DNA from: Magicicada septendecula
Taxonomy: Eukaryota > Arthropoda > Insecta > Hemiptera > Cicadidae
Assembly: GCA_034769895.1 (NCBI GenBank)
Contig: CM068371.1
Location: 402,271,469-402,335,468, forward strand
DNA: 64,000 nucleotides
Direction: 5' to 3'
Each line of letters opens with the position of its first letter. Positions within the stretch are counted from its first letter, which is position 1. Below, in pieces: positions 47,701 through 58,569 of the stretch. The notes below the pieces were generated by a model that worked only from the letters and a program-made list of their open reading frames with translations, was not told where the DNA came from and did not search any database. Made by a program: the position numbers and the translations under genes.

Positions 47701-48268
47701 TGTTACGACGGTCTACTCGATCGTCGTAGGTACAGTGGAAACAAAATAAGTACAAGACACCAATCAAGTCACTAATCACACCTTTAATTGTTACAGTAAA
47801 ACAGTTCGTAATTAAGAACACAGTGTCTACAACAAATCAAATGAAAATTGTTCACACGCAATAAAATGTCCACTAATATTAAAACTCAATTGTATTACAA
47901 TTATACCGTCCGAATATAAAACGCAACACTTCACTAATAACTACTTGAACGTACACAGTAATAACTCAAACCGCTCTGTAAATATATCGCACTAATACTC
48001 TCGAACCGCACAGTCAAAAATTCGCCTCATACTAAACTGAACGTCGTTTGAGTACCGGTATTTATAGCTAGTCGAATATCTAGACGATTCCTAATTGCGT
48101 CGTAGCGTGCGTATGAACTACGTAATTAACCTTGACACAGCCCGCACGGCTGGCGGCATCGAGAACTTTCTCGTAGATGCGGATACAAGCACGTACACCA
48201 CACGCATACACTCTGGATCTCTCTGGAACGTTCGATAAACACGTAGATTGTTCTGTGACGTCGTAACA
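47701..48268 (-). repeat. 5' LTR of the Ty3/Gypsy element
   Basis: 568 bp. It drives transcription leftwards. The TATAAATA box is at 48059-48066 (minus) with TCAGT about 27 bases further on. By eye it differs from the 3' LTR at about eight positions. Confidence 0.93.
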
Positions 48269-48490
48269 ATATTATACTTAATTGAAAGGAACATGTGGAG
48301 CGGATGGCTCATAGTCGTTTATCAGAGAAGCTCTTGCGGTACAAGTCAAAAGGATACCGGACGTTGACCGGCTTAAGAAGAGGTGCAGACAGGTAATTCA
48401 GTTAACAGGGTGATTCAGTAAGGTGTAGTTTACAAGAGTAAACTGTTGTAATTCGAAGCTCGCAGCCGGTCGCAAGGCCGAAAGGCTTGA
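48269..48490 (+). pseudogene. LINE ORF2 C-terminal part, right of the LTR insertion
   Basis: After the ATAT duplication the plus strand continues with a frame reading RMAHSRLSEKLLRYKSKGYR and TLTGLRRGADR, the usual HV.RM...R.K..R. part near a LINE C-terminus. It ends with an A/G-rich tail (GAAGAAGAAGAAC, 48489-48501). Left part (to 42170) and right part fit one element in the same orientation. Confidence 0.6.
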
Positions 48491-48501
48491 AGAAGAAGAA
48501 G

Positions 48502-49249
48502 AACAGAAGAAAAGTTTTTTGTAATACAAATCAAAAACTAATAAAAGCAGCTTTCAATTTTCTATTTTCGAGAAAAAAGAGCAATTTCTTTGCATGTTAT
48601 TCGTGCAGCCGTAATAAGTTTTCATATTGTAGGATATTACTAATACACTACAGTTTAAAGAGTATAAGGCTTGCAAAGATTTACATTAGAAAAAAACCAT
48701 CTGTTAAGGAATGCTGTAGCCAACGGGTTACTGGGCGATCGCAATTATGTACATAATTACTGGGCTATTGTGTACATTAGGAAAGCCAATGAAGACTTCT
48801 GTGTAAAAAGTTGTACTGGCAACAGGCAATACCAGCTTGCTAGAGGCCGTATATAACATACATACACAGTGGGATTTCCCTACTACTGGCAAGATTCCCC
48901 CATCCCCAAGAAAAACGTAGCTAGCGAGTGGTCTCAGGAATATTGTAATAGTCTTGTTCCGACATGGCAGGGGTAAGTAAAGGGAAAATGAAGTACACCA
49001 ATTCAATTCAGACACAGAAGAGTGGGTTTAAAAGGTTAAAATTTTAGCCGGTAGGAATTATATAGTGTGGACGTTTACTCATAAGATTGTACAGTACTAT
49101 AAAACAATTGTTGTTAAGTGCTTTAAGCAGTGCTTATACCTAACCTAAAGCACAGATGTACGTAATACTTGAGAGTAAAGGTGGGAATAACTGATGTGAA
49201 GTATTAGTAAGCCATTGGGCGTGAGTTGAATTTTGAGTTTTTATGAAAA
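48502..49249. other. mixed DNA without recognised features
   Basis: Open frames here (48487-48756 and its minus-strand partner) are unsupported. Confidence 0.4.
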
Positions 49250-49620
49250 ATTAATTCATAAGATTTGGGAAAGAAGGTACGAAAAGATACAGAATTGGAA
49301 TTTTATAAAGTAATGGCGGCACCAGTATTGATGTACGGGAGTGAATTGTGGACGCTCTCCCAAAATCAGAGAAAACGAATTGAAACTGCTGAAACGAAAT
49401 TCATAAGGAGAGTCAAAGGATGCACCCTATAACGGAAAATTTGAGCAATTGCTAATTTTACTCAATCAACTATGCTGAACGCAAAGAAATGGGTGTGTTT
49501 TAGAAAGCGGAGAGGTATTGAGACGCCAGAACCGTAAGGCGGCATTATTTGAAAGAAAATTACTTGTGAAAAATCTGTAGAGTAAAGCGGTAGGTTTATA
49601 ACGCCGGCGCTGGGGCTGAC
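49250..49620 (+). pseudogene. LINE ORF2 fragment after the RT core
   Basis: A frame reads KVMAAPVLMYGSELWTL, then QNQRKRIETAETKFIRRVKG. This is the highly recognisable FYK.M..P.LLYGSE.W....... I..AEM.FLR...G segment downstream of LINE reverse transcriptases. It breaks after GCTL. The piece ends with GCCGGCGCTGGGGCTGACGA (49601-49620), a known style of RTE-like 3' end, so the C-terminal domain seems deleted between them. Confidence 0.65.
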
Positions 49621-50764
49621 GATTATAATGAATGTACTTTTAGGCTGTTACGTTTTGGGACACAACTGTCATAAAATGTATTATTTGCTAAGATAGTAAG
49701 GCCGTTCGCCAAACGTTGTAAACTTAAGTGCATATAACAATAGATACCGTTAGACGAAAGAGAGCGTTGTGTGAGAGAGATAACGATAGACGCTAGTTTT
49801 TTAAGCACGTGGAACACGGAAAAACGTTGGGCGAATCAGAAAAAGCGTCATGTAGTGCGCGGGAGGTTTTAGTTAAGCAGATTGCGCGAATTGTATTTAG
49901 CGGTAGTTTAAACCTATAGGAACGTTTTGCTGTAGATCGTAGGTAAGGGACACTCAGACCAAGTATATATTATGAACTTAGAGAGAAATAAGTTAGTCTT
50001 CTTTATATCGGCGGAATTACACGAAGAGACTCGCGTACGCTGTTTTGTGTCAACAATAGATTTTAATAAGTAAGGTAAAGAGTAAGTAAATTCGCAGAAG
50101 TAACAGAGTACGGGAACGCGATAATTACTAATACTAAAGTTATAAAGTTTTTTAAACCGTAAATGAGTGGATGATCGGAGTTATAAAAAACAACAAGAAG
50201 TAGTAATACATATGAAGTTCCATTAATTCAATACATTGTGGTAAATCGCGGAAGAAGGCGAATGAGTTCGGAGTAAAGTCACGACGGTGTGAAATAGTCG
50301 AGCCACACGCGACGCGAACTGTGTTAAATGCACTTAAGGTCAAAGATTCAATAATCTTTGTGTCCAGAGTGTATAATTATACGACATAGTTATACGTATA
50401 ATCTATATATCAAGTGTAGTGTACACCTGTGATAAAGTGAATTAGTGCAGTTTTAACCAGGATTAACACACGACAACGGCTGCTGACGACTCACCGATCT
50501 ACAACATCTTCAGGACTACGCACTTTGGAAGGATTGTTACGCAAGTAACGAATAATGAACATTTAATTCTATGTTGTTTGATAAATATATATGTTTGTAT
50601 TCAATATAGTGACTCAATCTGTCAGAAAAGGACTCATTGCTATTTAATAATATTCAATTTGTAAGATAAAACGATCCAATTCATATAAATAAATTTTGTA
50701 ATGTATAAATGCAAATGGTTCATTAAAAGTCGATTAACATACTTTAATTTGTGTTTATTATTAC
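49621..50764 (+). other. possible LTR or LTR fragment (uncertain)
   Basis: CpG-richer than its neighbours. It ends at TTATTATTAC just before TGGCGCC (50765-50771), the start of a tRNA-Lys-type primer site, so the stretch to its left would be a 5' LTR in plus orientation. No matching second LTR, start or target duplication was identified, and nothing of gag or pol follows. Confidence 0.3.
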
Positions 50765-50929
50765 TGGCGCCCTGAGGTATAATCAAGAGTCGGTACACTG
50801 GAATAAGTGTTATAGACTATTAAATAAATTATTAATATTATTATTGATCAAAGTAGTTTGTAATCTTATTTCTCACATGCTCGTAGGCTAACATAAATTT
50901 CAATAAATAATTTAACTCTTTTACAAAGG

Positions 50930-51290
50930 CCTATCAAGAAGTGTATTACAACCCTAAGAGATCACATAAGAAATGCAGACATAAGGCAAGGGCTGAATAT
51001 ATATTCGATAAACGATAAAATTAAACAAAATAAAGAAAACTGGATACAACACATAAATAGAATGAGTGATTCGAGAATACCAAAAAAAGATAATTATAAG
51101 CCTCTTGGAGAACGAGGTAGAGGCAGACCAAGAAAATGGTGGCTGTACATTATCTATTACCAATCTCTATGTAATTGGTCGAAGATAAAAATCTACAAGA
51201 GAATTTGTCATCAGGATCACGATACCAGTGAGCGAAGGAAGAGAAGCTCGAGGCGGTTCGGAAATCGAGACAAAGAAGTAAAATAGAAAA
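50930..51290 (+). pseudogene. LINE ORF2 C-terminal fragment
   Basis: The frame reads TLRDHIRNADIRQGLNIYSI, then QNKENWIQHINRMSDSRIPK, then PLGERGRGRPRKWW. This is the IRN..IR..L......I...+.NW..HV.RM...RIPK......P.G+R..GRP..RW end of a common insect LINE family. The remaining residues lack the usual ending. Confidence 0.7.
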
Positions 51291-51800
51291 AATCGAATAA
51301 CGTTTAATTAAAATTAATTTTAAGTTTGATTGAAATTATTATTGTAAATGCCACTCTGCAGACTGATGTAATCTCGGCTAATTAATTCAACGCAGCTGCT
51401 TCATGCTGGAGAACGAGTGCCCTATTTTGTTATTTTCGTGTCATTGCCATAGGGGCGAACACGTAGCGCGTGGTACTTTACTTGGCGTAAGACCGTATGA
51501 ATTATTCATCGCGCGATAGCGATTCATTTCTCAATGAGTACCGTGAAGTAAGGTTGCTACGTCTCTTCTCAGTGTAATTTGTTACGTGTAATAAGAAATT
51601 TCCTTCGGTTGCGATGCACGGCTTGTCTGCGCGAAGGCGTATTTTTCAAATAAATTAACGTAAACTTTGCAGCGTAAAGAATTTATGTAAACGTGTACTT
51701 TTACTCTCGGTACGCCGTTGTTATACACGTGTAAAATGATTAAAACAAACTTGTGTTGCGAAGAAAACAAGTTGTTTAAATTGGATTTTGTTTTCTTTAG
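51291..51800. other. CpG-richer DNA ending in a splice acceptor
   Basis: No frame is supported. The tract TTTTGTTTTCTTTAG (51786-51800) is a strong acceptor for the candidate exon at 51801. Confidence 0.4.
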
Positions 51801-51920
51801 ATGTTATTGGATCTGGGTGGGCGGACGCTTCTGAGGTATTTGCAAACTAATGTGGGTAGACTAATTTGTTTCCTGGTGATGTTGGCGGTCGGTTGGTTTC
51901 TGTTTATTGATCCCTCTTAA
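51801..51920 (+). CDS. small ORF or exon directly after a strong acceptor
   Basis: The acceptor TTTTGTTTTCTTTAG ends at 51800 and the next bases are ATG. One frame gives 39 codons, MLLDLGGRTLLRYLQTNVGR followed by a hydrophobic segment (LICFLVMLAVGWFLFI) and DPS, then TAA. That could be a small membrane protein or a last exon. Alternatively a donor GAG|GTATTT at 51836 would make a 35-bp exon read in another frame as VIGSGWADASE. Both readings are open and GC-rich compared with the flanks. The gene is unknown. Confidence 0.4.
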   Translation: MLLDLGGRTLLRYLQTNVGRLICFLVMLAVGWFLFIDPS

Positions 51921-53944
51921 TTAAGACCGTACAACTGAAATGCCAGTCCAGCCTCCGCGCGCGCCACCTCCGAAATGCCAAAAGTCCTTCCCGGCCTCGT
52001 TGCAATAATCCCATCTGTATCTAGGTGTACTTTCTCATTGTCGCTGTCCGTATGACTTTTTTTTCCAGTTCCACGCGCCCAGAGAATATATTTCTACTGA
52101 CGCTGACACCACGTTATGCTGTTATAAAAAAACAAAAAAAACACTCCAGTTGTTCCCTGTGGGTTTTGTTTTTATGACAAAGTTGTGTCAGTCTTACCTA
52201 ACTCTTTCGTTTCTCCTACACTTGATAGTCATCAGATGAGTCGCGTGCCGATTTATCAGACCTGCGCAAACGGTTTGAAATATCAACATCGTCATCCCTG
52301 CGATTTTTCCGTTTCACTTTCCGAAATTTATTATGTCGTACGATTTTCCGAATCATCCAATGCTCTCTCTACTTTTGTCAGACTTGGATTAGTTTTTAGA
52401 ATAATGTGTCTTGGTTAGCTGTAATGTCCAAGAGAGATGAGTGCGGTAAGATTCGTTCGTGACGTGTAGAATAATACCTTCAACGACAGTCGTGCGTTAT
52501 TAAGCCGCCGGAATTTTTAAAGAATGAAGATACTTTTAACGATTCTAAAAACGTTAGTGTTAGAAATTTGAGTTTATTCTAACATAATACAGATTTTAAT
52601 GATTTTTTTTTTTAACTACCCGTACTGGAACTTACGCATGAAAATTGTGGTATCAATTTTTGTAGAAGAAAGCAATACTTCAACACTGTTATTCAGTAGT
52701 TAGGCCTCCCTTTTTTTTATTATTAAGTTTGGTTATGTACGGTTGCATTTGATGAATCTGAAAATCTAATTTTAAGTGGCAAACGTTGGAAGACACGATG
52801 TCGATTTATTCCACATAAATTGATTAATAATTATTGTGGAAGCGTATCGTCCACTATTACAATTCATTAAATAACTTTGTACAGTGATGGCATTTCTTGC
52901 TGCCTTAAATCGAACATCACATCTACATGTAGTTTGTTTTAAGTAAGTGCAGAAAACCAAATCTGCACTTTCAAAGAAACAATGAAGGTGTGCGTTTTTC
53001 GAACAGTCTTGGAGTGTGTGTGCGGGAGGGAACAAACGTTGATCTTCTATAACCTTAGAACATTATGGTGGGACTTTTTAAATTTTTTAGATGTTGTTAG
53101 AACAGTTCTTTAGATTTTTCTTGTTGATAATTGTACTTCTTGTGAGTAGAATATACCGGCGAAATCATGTTGGGCGGCTATAATACCAAAATGTGTATTC
53201 CAAATTAGTTTATAGAATAACGCGTAGCGATACAGTTGCAAAGCTTTCCTGAAGTGCATATTTTGGGACTTGTTCCGTACTTCCGACCAGTGTGGACTCC
53301 GCTCACTGTAGAATCAGACAAAACTCGCCGTGGAGTAGATTGAATTCTCAGTGCGCTCAAAAGTAAAGCTCACGTCAGTTTGTTCAGCTAGAGTCTGAAC
53401 GAGTGGGTACCATTCCAGTTGTGTGCCTATAGTTACGGAAAGCAACCACACTTGTGGATGTTACCCTCTTTGTTCTTACATATGTTGTTGTTGTATACAT
53501 GCGACTTGAGTGACACGTTTAGCTCGATCATTTAAAGGACGTAGAGTACCGGGGACAATTTGACACAATGCAGTGTGTTATCTTCCCATAGAGGTGACTG
53601 GATCTGGTTTCAGCTGATTTCAACCTTCAAAGTTTATTCTCCTGTTTTCGGGTTATATATTATATTTAATATTTATACTGAAATTATCTCAAGATATTTT
53701 TTTCCTTATTAGGGACATGGTTCGAGAACCATTGTTCTCATCCTCAGCCTTCGTGATTTTGCGTCTGGTGAAGTATTTGTGTGTTGGCTGGACGTTATTG
53801 TGGTTTCTTGTTGGTCTCTGGTATTGCAAAGTTGTATTATTGTGTATGATTGTGGTGTATGTATTAGTATTTTGTGTATTTTCGATGTTGAGTGCTTTGA
53901 AAATTGTGTCATGTCAATTTTTATATATATATAAAATTTCCATA
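51921..53944. other. mixed DNA, no gene assigned
   Basis: 51950-52100 and 53270-53560 are CpG-richer, possibly regulatory or 5' exon sequence. A hydrophobic plus-strand frame at 53717-53947 comes from T/G-rich sequence and is not supported. Confidence 0.35.
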
Positions 53945-54884
53945 TAGGAAGGAGGGGCAAGAGTCCGAACTTAAAATACAATAACAAATTCTCAGCTACT
54001 GAACCAAAATAAAGTTTATTGAAAATTACTGGCTTATTTGTTACACTATATACTAACAAATGTAGTGAGTACACAACAATTTTGACTTCAGTATTTGGTA
54101 AAAAAAATTAAAAAACAAAAGCATGTAAAATAGGAAAGTTACCCCAACCTTGGGGCAAGAGTCCGGTCTGTGTAGGGTAAGAATCCTACTGACACTTATC
54201 ACACAAGAAATGGCCCAATCCACTGTAATTCGTGCGCGGCTCTTCCCACCATGTACTACACTGACGACACATGATCCAGCCTGTAGGGGGGGGGGGAAAG
54301 GTGCCCACAGCCTCCGCAATAATAATCAACTTTCCCGGAACACGATATTCCTCTTCTTTCTTTGAAATCAGCGGGACTCCCCAGCACACACTTCTGGGAC
54401 GCTTAACAACAATTGTAGGCCTAATGCAAGTTTTATTTAATTGTAATGTGAAGTTTGTTTATGTTGGGTAAGATTCCGCACAGGAGACCAAGAGGACTCT
54501 TTCCCCCCGGAAACTTGCCCCACTGTGTTCTATACTTTTTGCTGACTTATTCAATAAAATAAGATTGACCTCTAACTTTAAGTTGATATGTAACCTCAGA
54601 ATTACCTTTTAATAATGTACTGTCGAAAACAAATAATAAGAAAGTATATATTTGTATAAATATTTTTAAATTACACTGTAAAATAATTTCAACTTCCACA
54701 AAATTAAACAACGTTACTGTTCACTCGCGGTAATGGCGCTAGACTCCTTGTTTGTTGTGTCCAGCCAGCAGAATGCACTTCTCCAACAGCCCAGACACCA
54801 ATTCACAACATCTATTAAGAGAACTAGTAACTACGACGTATTAGGAATCTTGTCCAATGCGGACTCTTGCCCTGCATTACCCTA
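53945..54884 (-). mobile_element. pogo-like element with repeated subterminal motif
   Basis: The left end is TAGGAAGGAGGGGCAAGAGT and the right end (reverse complement) is TAGGGTAATGCAGGGCAAGA; both continue into AGTCCG. The motif GGGGCAAGAGTCCG recurs inside at about 54152-54165, again followed by TGTAGGGTAAGA, with weaker relatives near 54467 and 54520. The element is about 940 bp. TA is near both ends, but the exact duplication is unclear. Transposase C-terminal sequence lies on the minus strand. Confidence 0.6.
54186..54389 (-). pseudogene. pogo/jerky-type transposase C-terminal zinc-finger remnant
   Basis: The minus-strand frame ends PTGWIMCRQCSTWWEEPRTN, then YSGLGHFLCDKCQ and a stop. 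DDE transposases of the pogo/jerky group often end in a PHD-like finger of the form W..C..C..W.H..C......F.C..C. Here the pattern CRQC, WW and CDKC is present, but the central H..C pair is disturbed (reads EEPRTN). No DDE core remains. Confidence 0.5.
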
Positions 54885-55059
54885 CATAAGTAAATACAAT
54901 TAGTAGTATAAACTGTACAGTGAATGATAAAAGTAGTAATAATAGCAATAATCATCAAATATTTGACTAGTAGGCCTCTAAGCTGCAAAACTCGCTCATT
55001 ATTTTGAACAAAATACATTTATTAAAGATAAAATCAAATTAATGAATTTTATTTTTATA

Positions 55060-55380
55060 AAGCTATCTTTTGTTCTCTGAGTTTTTGAAAGTTTTGAAAT
55101 TTCTAAAACTGAACACGATTTTCATATTTTCTTTAAAATTCTCTTTAACTTGATTCCGAATATGGACTTACGTGATTTTTCAACATTTTCATCCTCACAT
55201 TTTTGCCTCCCGCCCTCGTATATTTTGGAGATTAATGTTGAAAACAATAGCGGTCTGTGAGGTACATGTATGAACATGCACGCAAAGTTTTACGAAAATC
55301 GGTTTATACTTCAAAAGTTATCATGAGGGATATTAGACGTAAAAACCGATTTTGGCCCAGGCATTGCTGTACGCAAAGGG
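55060..55380 (+). repeat. dispersed repeat, plus copy, diverged
   Basis: TTTTGAAATTTCTAAAACTGAACAC, a TTTTTGCCTCCCGCCC block, ACGAAAATCGGTTTATAC and AAAGTTATCATGAGGGATA follow the same order as 35470-35720. Identity is low but the order of blocks is convincing. Confidence 0.5.
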
Positions 55381-55388
55381 TCTAGTGT

Positions 55389-56120
55389 TCATACAAGACT
55401 CAACGAATACACTTCATGAGGCCGTGGTAGAATTCCATTCCATCTTTCTAGAGTAACTGGGAAGAAAAGGCTTGAAACTGAATATCAAGAAGCGTACAGT
55501 TAAGTATATTGGAAGGAAAGGATAACAGTCTCTGAGGAATTAACTGTGATATTGAACAGTTGGTTGAAATCAAGGAATACGAATACTTGGGTGTCATTTT
55601 TGAAATGGATGAGAGAATATTATAAGGAAATACCAAATCGTTTGAGGAAAACAATCTCTATATTACACAATAAACAACACACTTATAGGGAAAAGGGAAG
55701 TGGGCAAGAAACCAAAACTACAGGTATTTAAATCTACATATCTGCCAACAATAATGTGTAGAGCAGAAAGTTGTGCTATCCTTGACAAACTTGCAAATAG
55801 AATAACATCAGCAAAGATGAGGTTTCTCAGACCAATAACGAGAAAACGAGGAGAGATCGCATTTAGAAATGAGATGATCAGGCAGAATTTGTGAGTAAAG
55901 TCCCGAACGGAATAAAACAGTAGCCTACTTTGAAGTAAAGCCATAGATCAAGAGAAAGGCCAAAGATCATTGAGAGATTGGGAAAGGACCGGGGGATGAG
56001 TTTACAGGAAATGAAGTCTATTGCCATGGGTATATATAGATTGAAGCTCCATACAACCGGAGAGACAAAAGGGTCAGGTAAAGAAGAAAATGAAGTAGTA
56101 GTTATCGGAGACATATCCCG
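55389..56120 (+). pseudogene. LINE ORF2 late-RT to C-terminal fragment
   Basis: Frames read in turn LHEAVVEFHSIFLE, LKLNIKKRTVKYIGRKG, then KKPKLQVFKSTYLPTIM, SCAILDKLANRITSAKMRFL and IAFRNEMIRQNL. These are the thumb and post-RT blocks of an insect LINE (...VFK..YLPT..YG.ESW.L......I...EMRFLR...). A further block, RLGKDRGMSLQEMKSIA at about 55975-56025, matches a C-terminal KRG.SL.E...LA segment. Several stops and frame changes separate them. Confidence 0.7.
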
Positions 56121-56127
56121 AATAGAC

Positions 56128-56213
56128 AGACAGACGGCAAACGGTCGAGTAGAAACTGAGAACTCGCTTCGGTGGTTGAATAACGTTAATAACGTTGAGG
56201 TGTCTGTTTATTA
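56128..56213 (+). repeat. retroelement 3' end with short tail repeat
   Basis: GACAGACAGACGGCAAACGG, then GAGAACTCGCTTCGGTGGTTG and an AATAACGTTAATAACG tail resemble the end of the repeat at 35300-35830. It lies directly before the solo LTR. Confidence 0.45.
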
Positions 56214-56217
56214 ATAT

Positions 56218-56733
56218 TGTTGCGACGGTCTACTTACCCCCGTATAGTACAGTGGGAAACAAAATACAAGACACCAATGAAGTCACTACTAATCACCAGC
56301 TTTAATTAATCACAAATACGGTTTGTAATCAACTCGTACAATAATCCCAGCAAAATTTGTCCACACGCAATAGTAGTGTCAGCTAACAGAGTCCCGCACA
56401 GTTATAACGCTTCGCCACAATACTTCGAACCTTACTTGAATAAATCGCCGCTTAAACTGAACCGAACTGGCCGTCGCTAGATGCTTATATTTATACACCG
56501 CTGAGATTCCAGAGTAATCTGTCATTTTTTCGATGACTTGTTAAACAGGCGCTCTCGACTCCACTAGAAACAGTCTCACTGTCTGGGCTTGAAGACAGTG
56601 CCCGACCGTTGCGATTTGGAATAGCCGATTATTGACGCATGACAAGTGTCACGTAATTGTCTTTCATCACAAAGCAGCAATATGTACGACACAACGTTCT
56701 CCAGTGTATCAGAACGTTCCGTATTGCGTAACA
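56218..56733 (-). repeat. solo LTR related to the 42-48 kb element
   Basis: 516 bp from TGTTGCGACG to TTGCGTAACA, flanked by ATAT at 56214-56217 and 56734-56737. Shared with the Gypsy LTR are GTACAGTGG.AAACAAAAT, ACAAGACACCAAT.AAGTCAC, TTTAATT, a minus-strand TATAAATA and TCAGTTTA. The middle is diverged, so it is a sister subfamily. No interior sequence is present, as after LTR-LTR recombination. Confidence 0.85.
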
Positions 56734-56739
56734 ATATTT

Positions 56740-57915
56740 TAGTCGTAAGATAAGTAGGGTTTTTGCTGATTAAAGCTGACAAGCGCGGGATGCCATCGTA
56801 TTTAGATAATTTCTATCGTGTATCTTAACATGTATAGATTAGTTTATTATAGAAAATAATAGACGTTATAAACGGTACTTCTTTAGGAGTAAAACTAATT
56901 GACGTATAAGCGTAGAAGCCGCACATGAACAAACAGGAAAATCGGAATTAAAACATCAAGGATAAATTGGGGGAGAAAGTGTGTCGGACGCTGCCAAATT
57001 CCAAGAACAAACGTTTGGTAAACGTAACGTTTATTAAGTAAACGACAGATGAAATCCGGAAAAAGGAAGAAAAGACGTGTTTTTCTTTCTCTCAGTTTCG
57101 TTTTATCAGTGATATTTCACTGAAAAATGAACGATCGCGGGAAAACAAGGAACCCATATCATTGGAACATTGGAAGTACGTTAATAGATGTAAACTATTT
57201 GTAGAGGCTGTCAGTCAGTAGTCGGATGCTGTGACGTAGGCTAAATAACGCTGATCAGTTTCGGTTATGTAAACCGTTTAAAGAATTCATTAATGTGCCA
57301 AAAATAAGTGTTATATATTCCCGCGGTCTATTAATTTCCAATCTATTTATAGAGTGTTATTATTAGTGCACTAAACGTCCGTTCGTTCCTGTTGGGTTTG
57401 TTTATTATCGTTTTTACGCATACTTGTATGATTTAGAAAATTATTTAAACCTGTTTTGAAAACATTTATTTTTGATTCGTGATTGAGACGGCTAAAGAAT
57501 TTGCTGCAAGAGAAATCGGCCACGTTGTAAACACGTTGAGATATTTTGAGAAGAAATAAAATGTTGTTTGAATCAATTTTTGACAGTTGTGCATGCGGTT
57601 GTTGTGCGCGGCGCTTGTCACTGATAGTCATATTTTTAAAATGTAGTTACATTGATGACGTAGTCAACACAGAAAAATTTGGTAATGTTTCTCACATATA
57701 GTTAACTGTGTGGCTGTAGTCAGCGCATATTATAGTGGAGTGCGTGCGATTTAATTGCGTCATCAAGTTTATGACGCACATAATTTTCTGGTCGTTATAT
57801 CTTCTATAAACGCATTGTTTCGCTATTACAGAACGCTCTACATGTGTCTCGGCTACCCCAGCAGAGTCCACCTGTAATGTTTGTGTGCGTACGTGACACT
57901 TAACATACGAGGCAG
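56740..57915. other. CpG-richer DNA without assigned features
   Basis: No coding frame is supported. Minus-strand frame 57371-57631 is unsupported. Confidence 0.4.
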
Positions 57916-58365
57916 TGTTACGTAATACGGAACAATCTCGTACATTCGATAGTGTTGTTCGACAAGCTTCTCAACAAGCCAACGGTGCGTGTTTCTGCCA
58001 AGGCCGTTCAGAAGTATCCTCTAGAATTTTCAATTGCTTGTTAAGGACGCCTATTATGGAACCCTGCAGACTATAAACGGCCCAACCCGCCGCTTAGTTT
58101 TCAGTTATTGTCGGGCGATTTACACAGTGCGTCTTACGTGGTGTATTAGTGTAAAGTGGTTATTGTGCGGAATTCTTTATATTTGACATTATTATTTGTG
58201 TGGACAGATTAATCTGAATTGTTGTACGAGTATAATCTTGTTAAATAATTTATTGATTACAAACTGTTAATTGTGATAATTAAAACTGGTTTTTAGTGAC
58301 TTCATTGGTGTCTTGTATTTTGTTTTCCACTGTACCATACGACGATCAGCGAGATCGTCGTAACA
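57916..58365 (+). repeat. solo LTR, plus orientation, third subfamily
   Basis: 450 bp from TGTTACGTAA to CGTCGTAACA. Its right end (AGTGACTTCATTGGTGTCTT, then TTTTCCACTGTACCATACGA) is the reverse complement of the start of the 42-48 kb LTR with a few changes. It has TATAAA at 58072 and TCAGTT at 58101, the same 29-bp promoter spacing. The flanks (GCAG, GTAT) show no clean duplication, so the element is older or rearranged. Confidence 0.75.
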
Positions 58366-58569
58366 GTATATTCGGTATAAACGTTATAAACTACAAGACA
58401 CTTTCAATCATCAGTATTTTATTATGTCACTGTTTTTATATTGGTATTAAAGAACTTTACCAAAATACAAACAGTAATTATTAAAAGAAATCCCCCTGAG
58501 TGGAGGAAAGGACAAAAAAGAACCACGAAGAACAGTAATAGATTATTTATTTGACTTTTGGGCTTAGTA

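Larger units (their letters stand above)
42171..48268 (-). mobile_element. 6.1-kb Ty3/Gypsy LTR retrotransposon, defective
   Basis: Two 568-bp LTRs bound an interior with, in minus-strand order, primer-binding site, gag with CCHC knuckle, protease, RT, RNase H, integrase and polypurine tract. The PR-RT-RH-IN order identifies Ty3/Gypsy. LTR ends form perfect 10-bp inverted repeats (TGTTACGACG...CGTCGTAACA). The 4-bp duplication ATAT shows that both ends are intact. No env-like frame lies between integrase and the 3' LTR. The LTRs differ at about 8 of 568 positions by eye (about 1.4%), implying a fairly recent insertion. In contrast the interior has about ten stops or frameshifts. It sits inside an older LINE. 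Confidence 0.93.

Noticed and set aside
53717-53947. Hydrophobic plus-strand frame resembling a membrane protein
   Set aside because: T/G-rich sequence gives such frames by chance, and it runs into the pogo-like element border.
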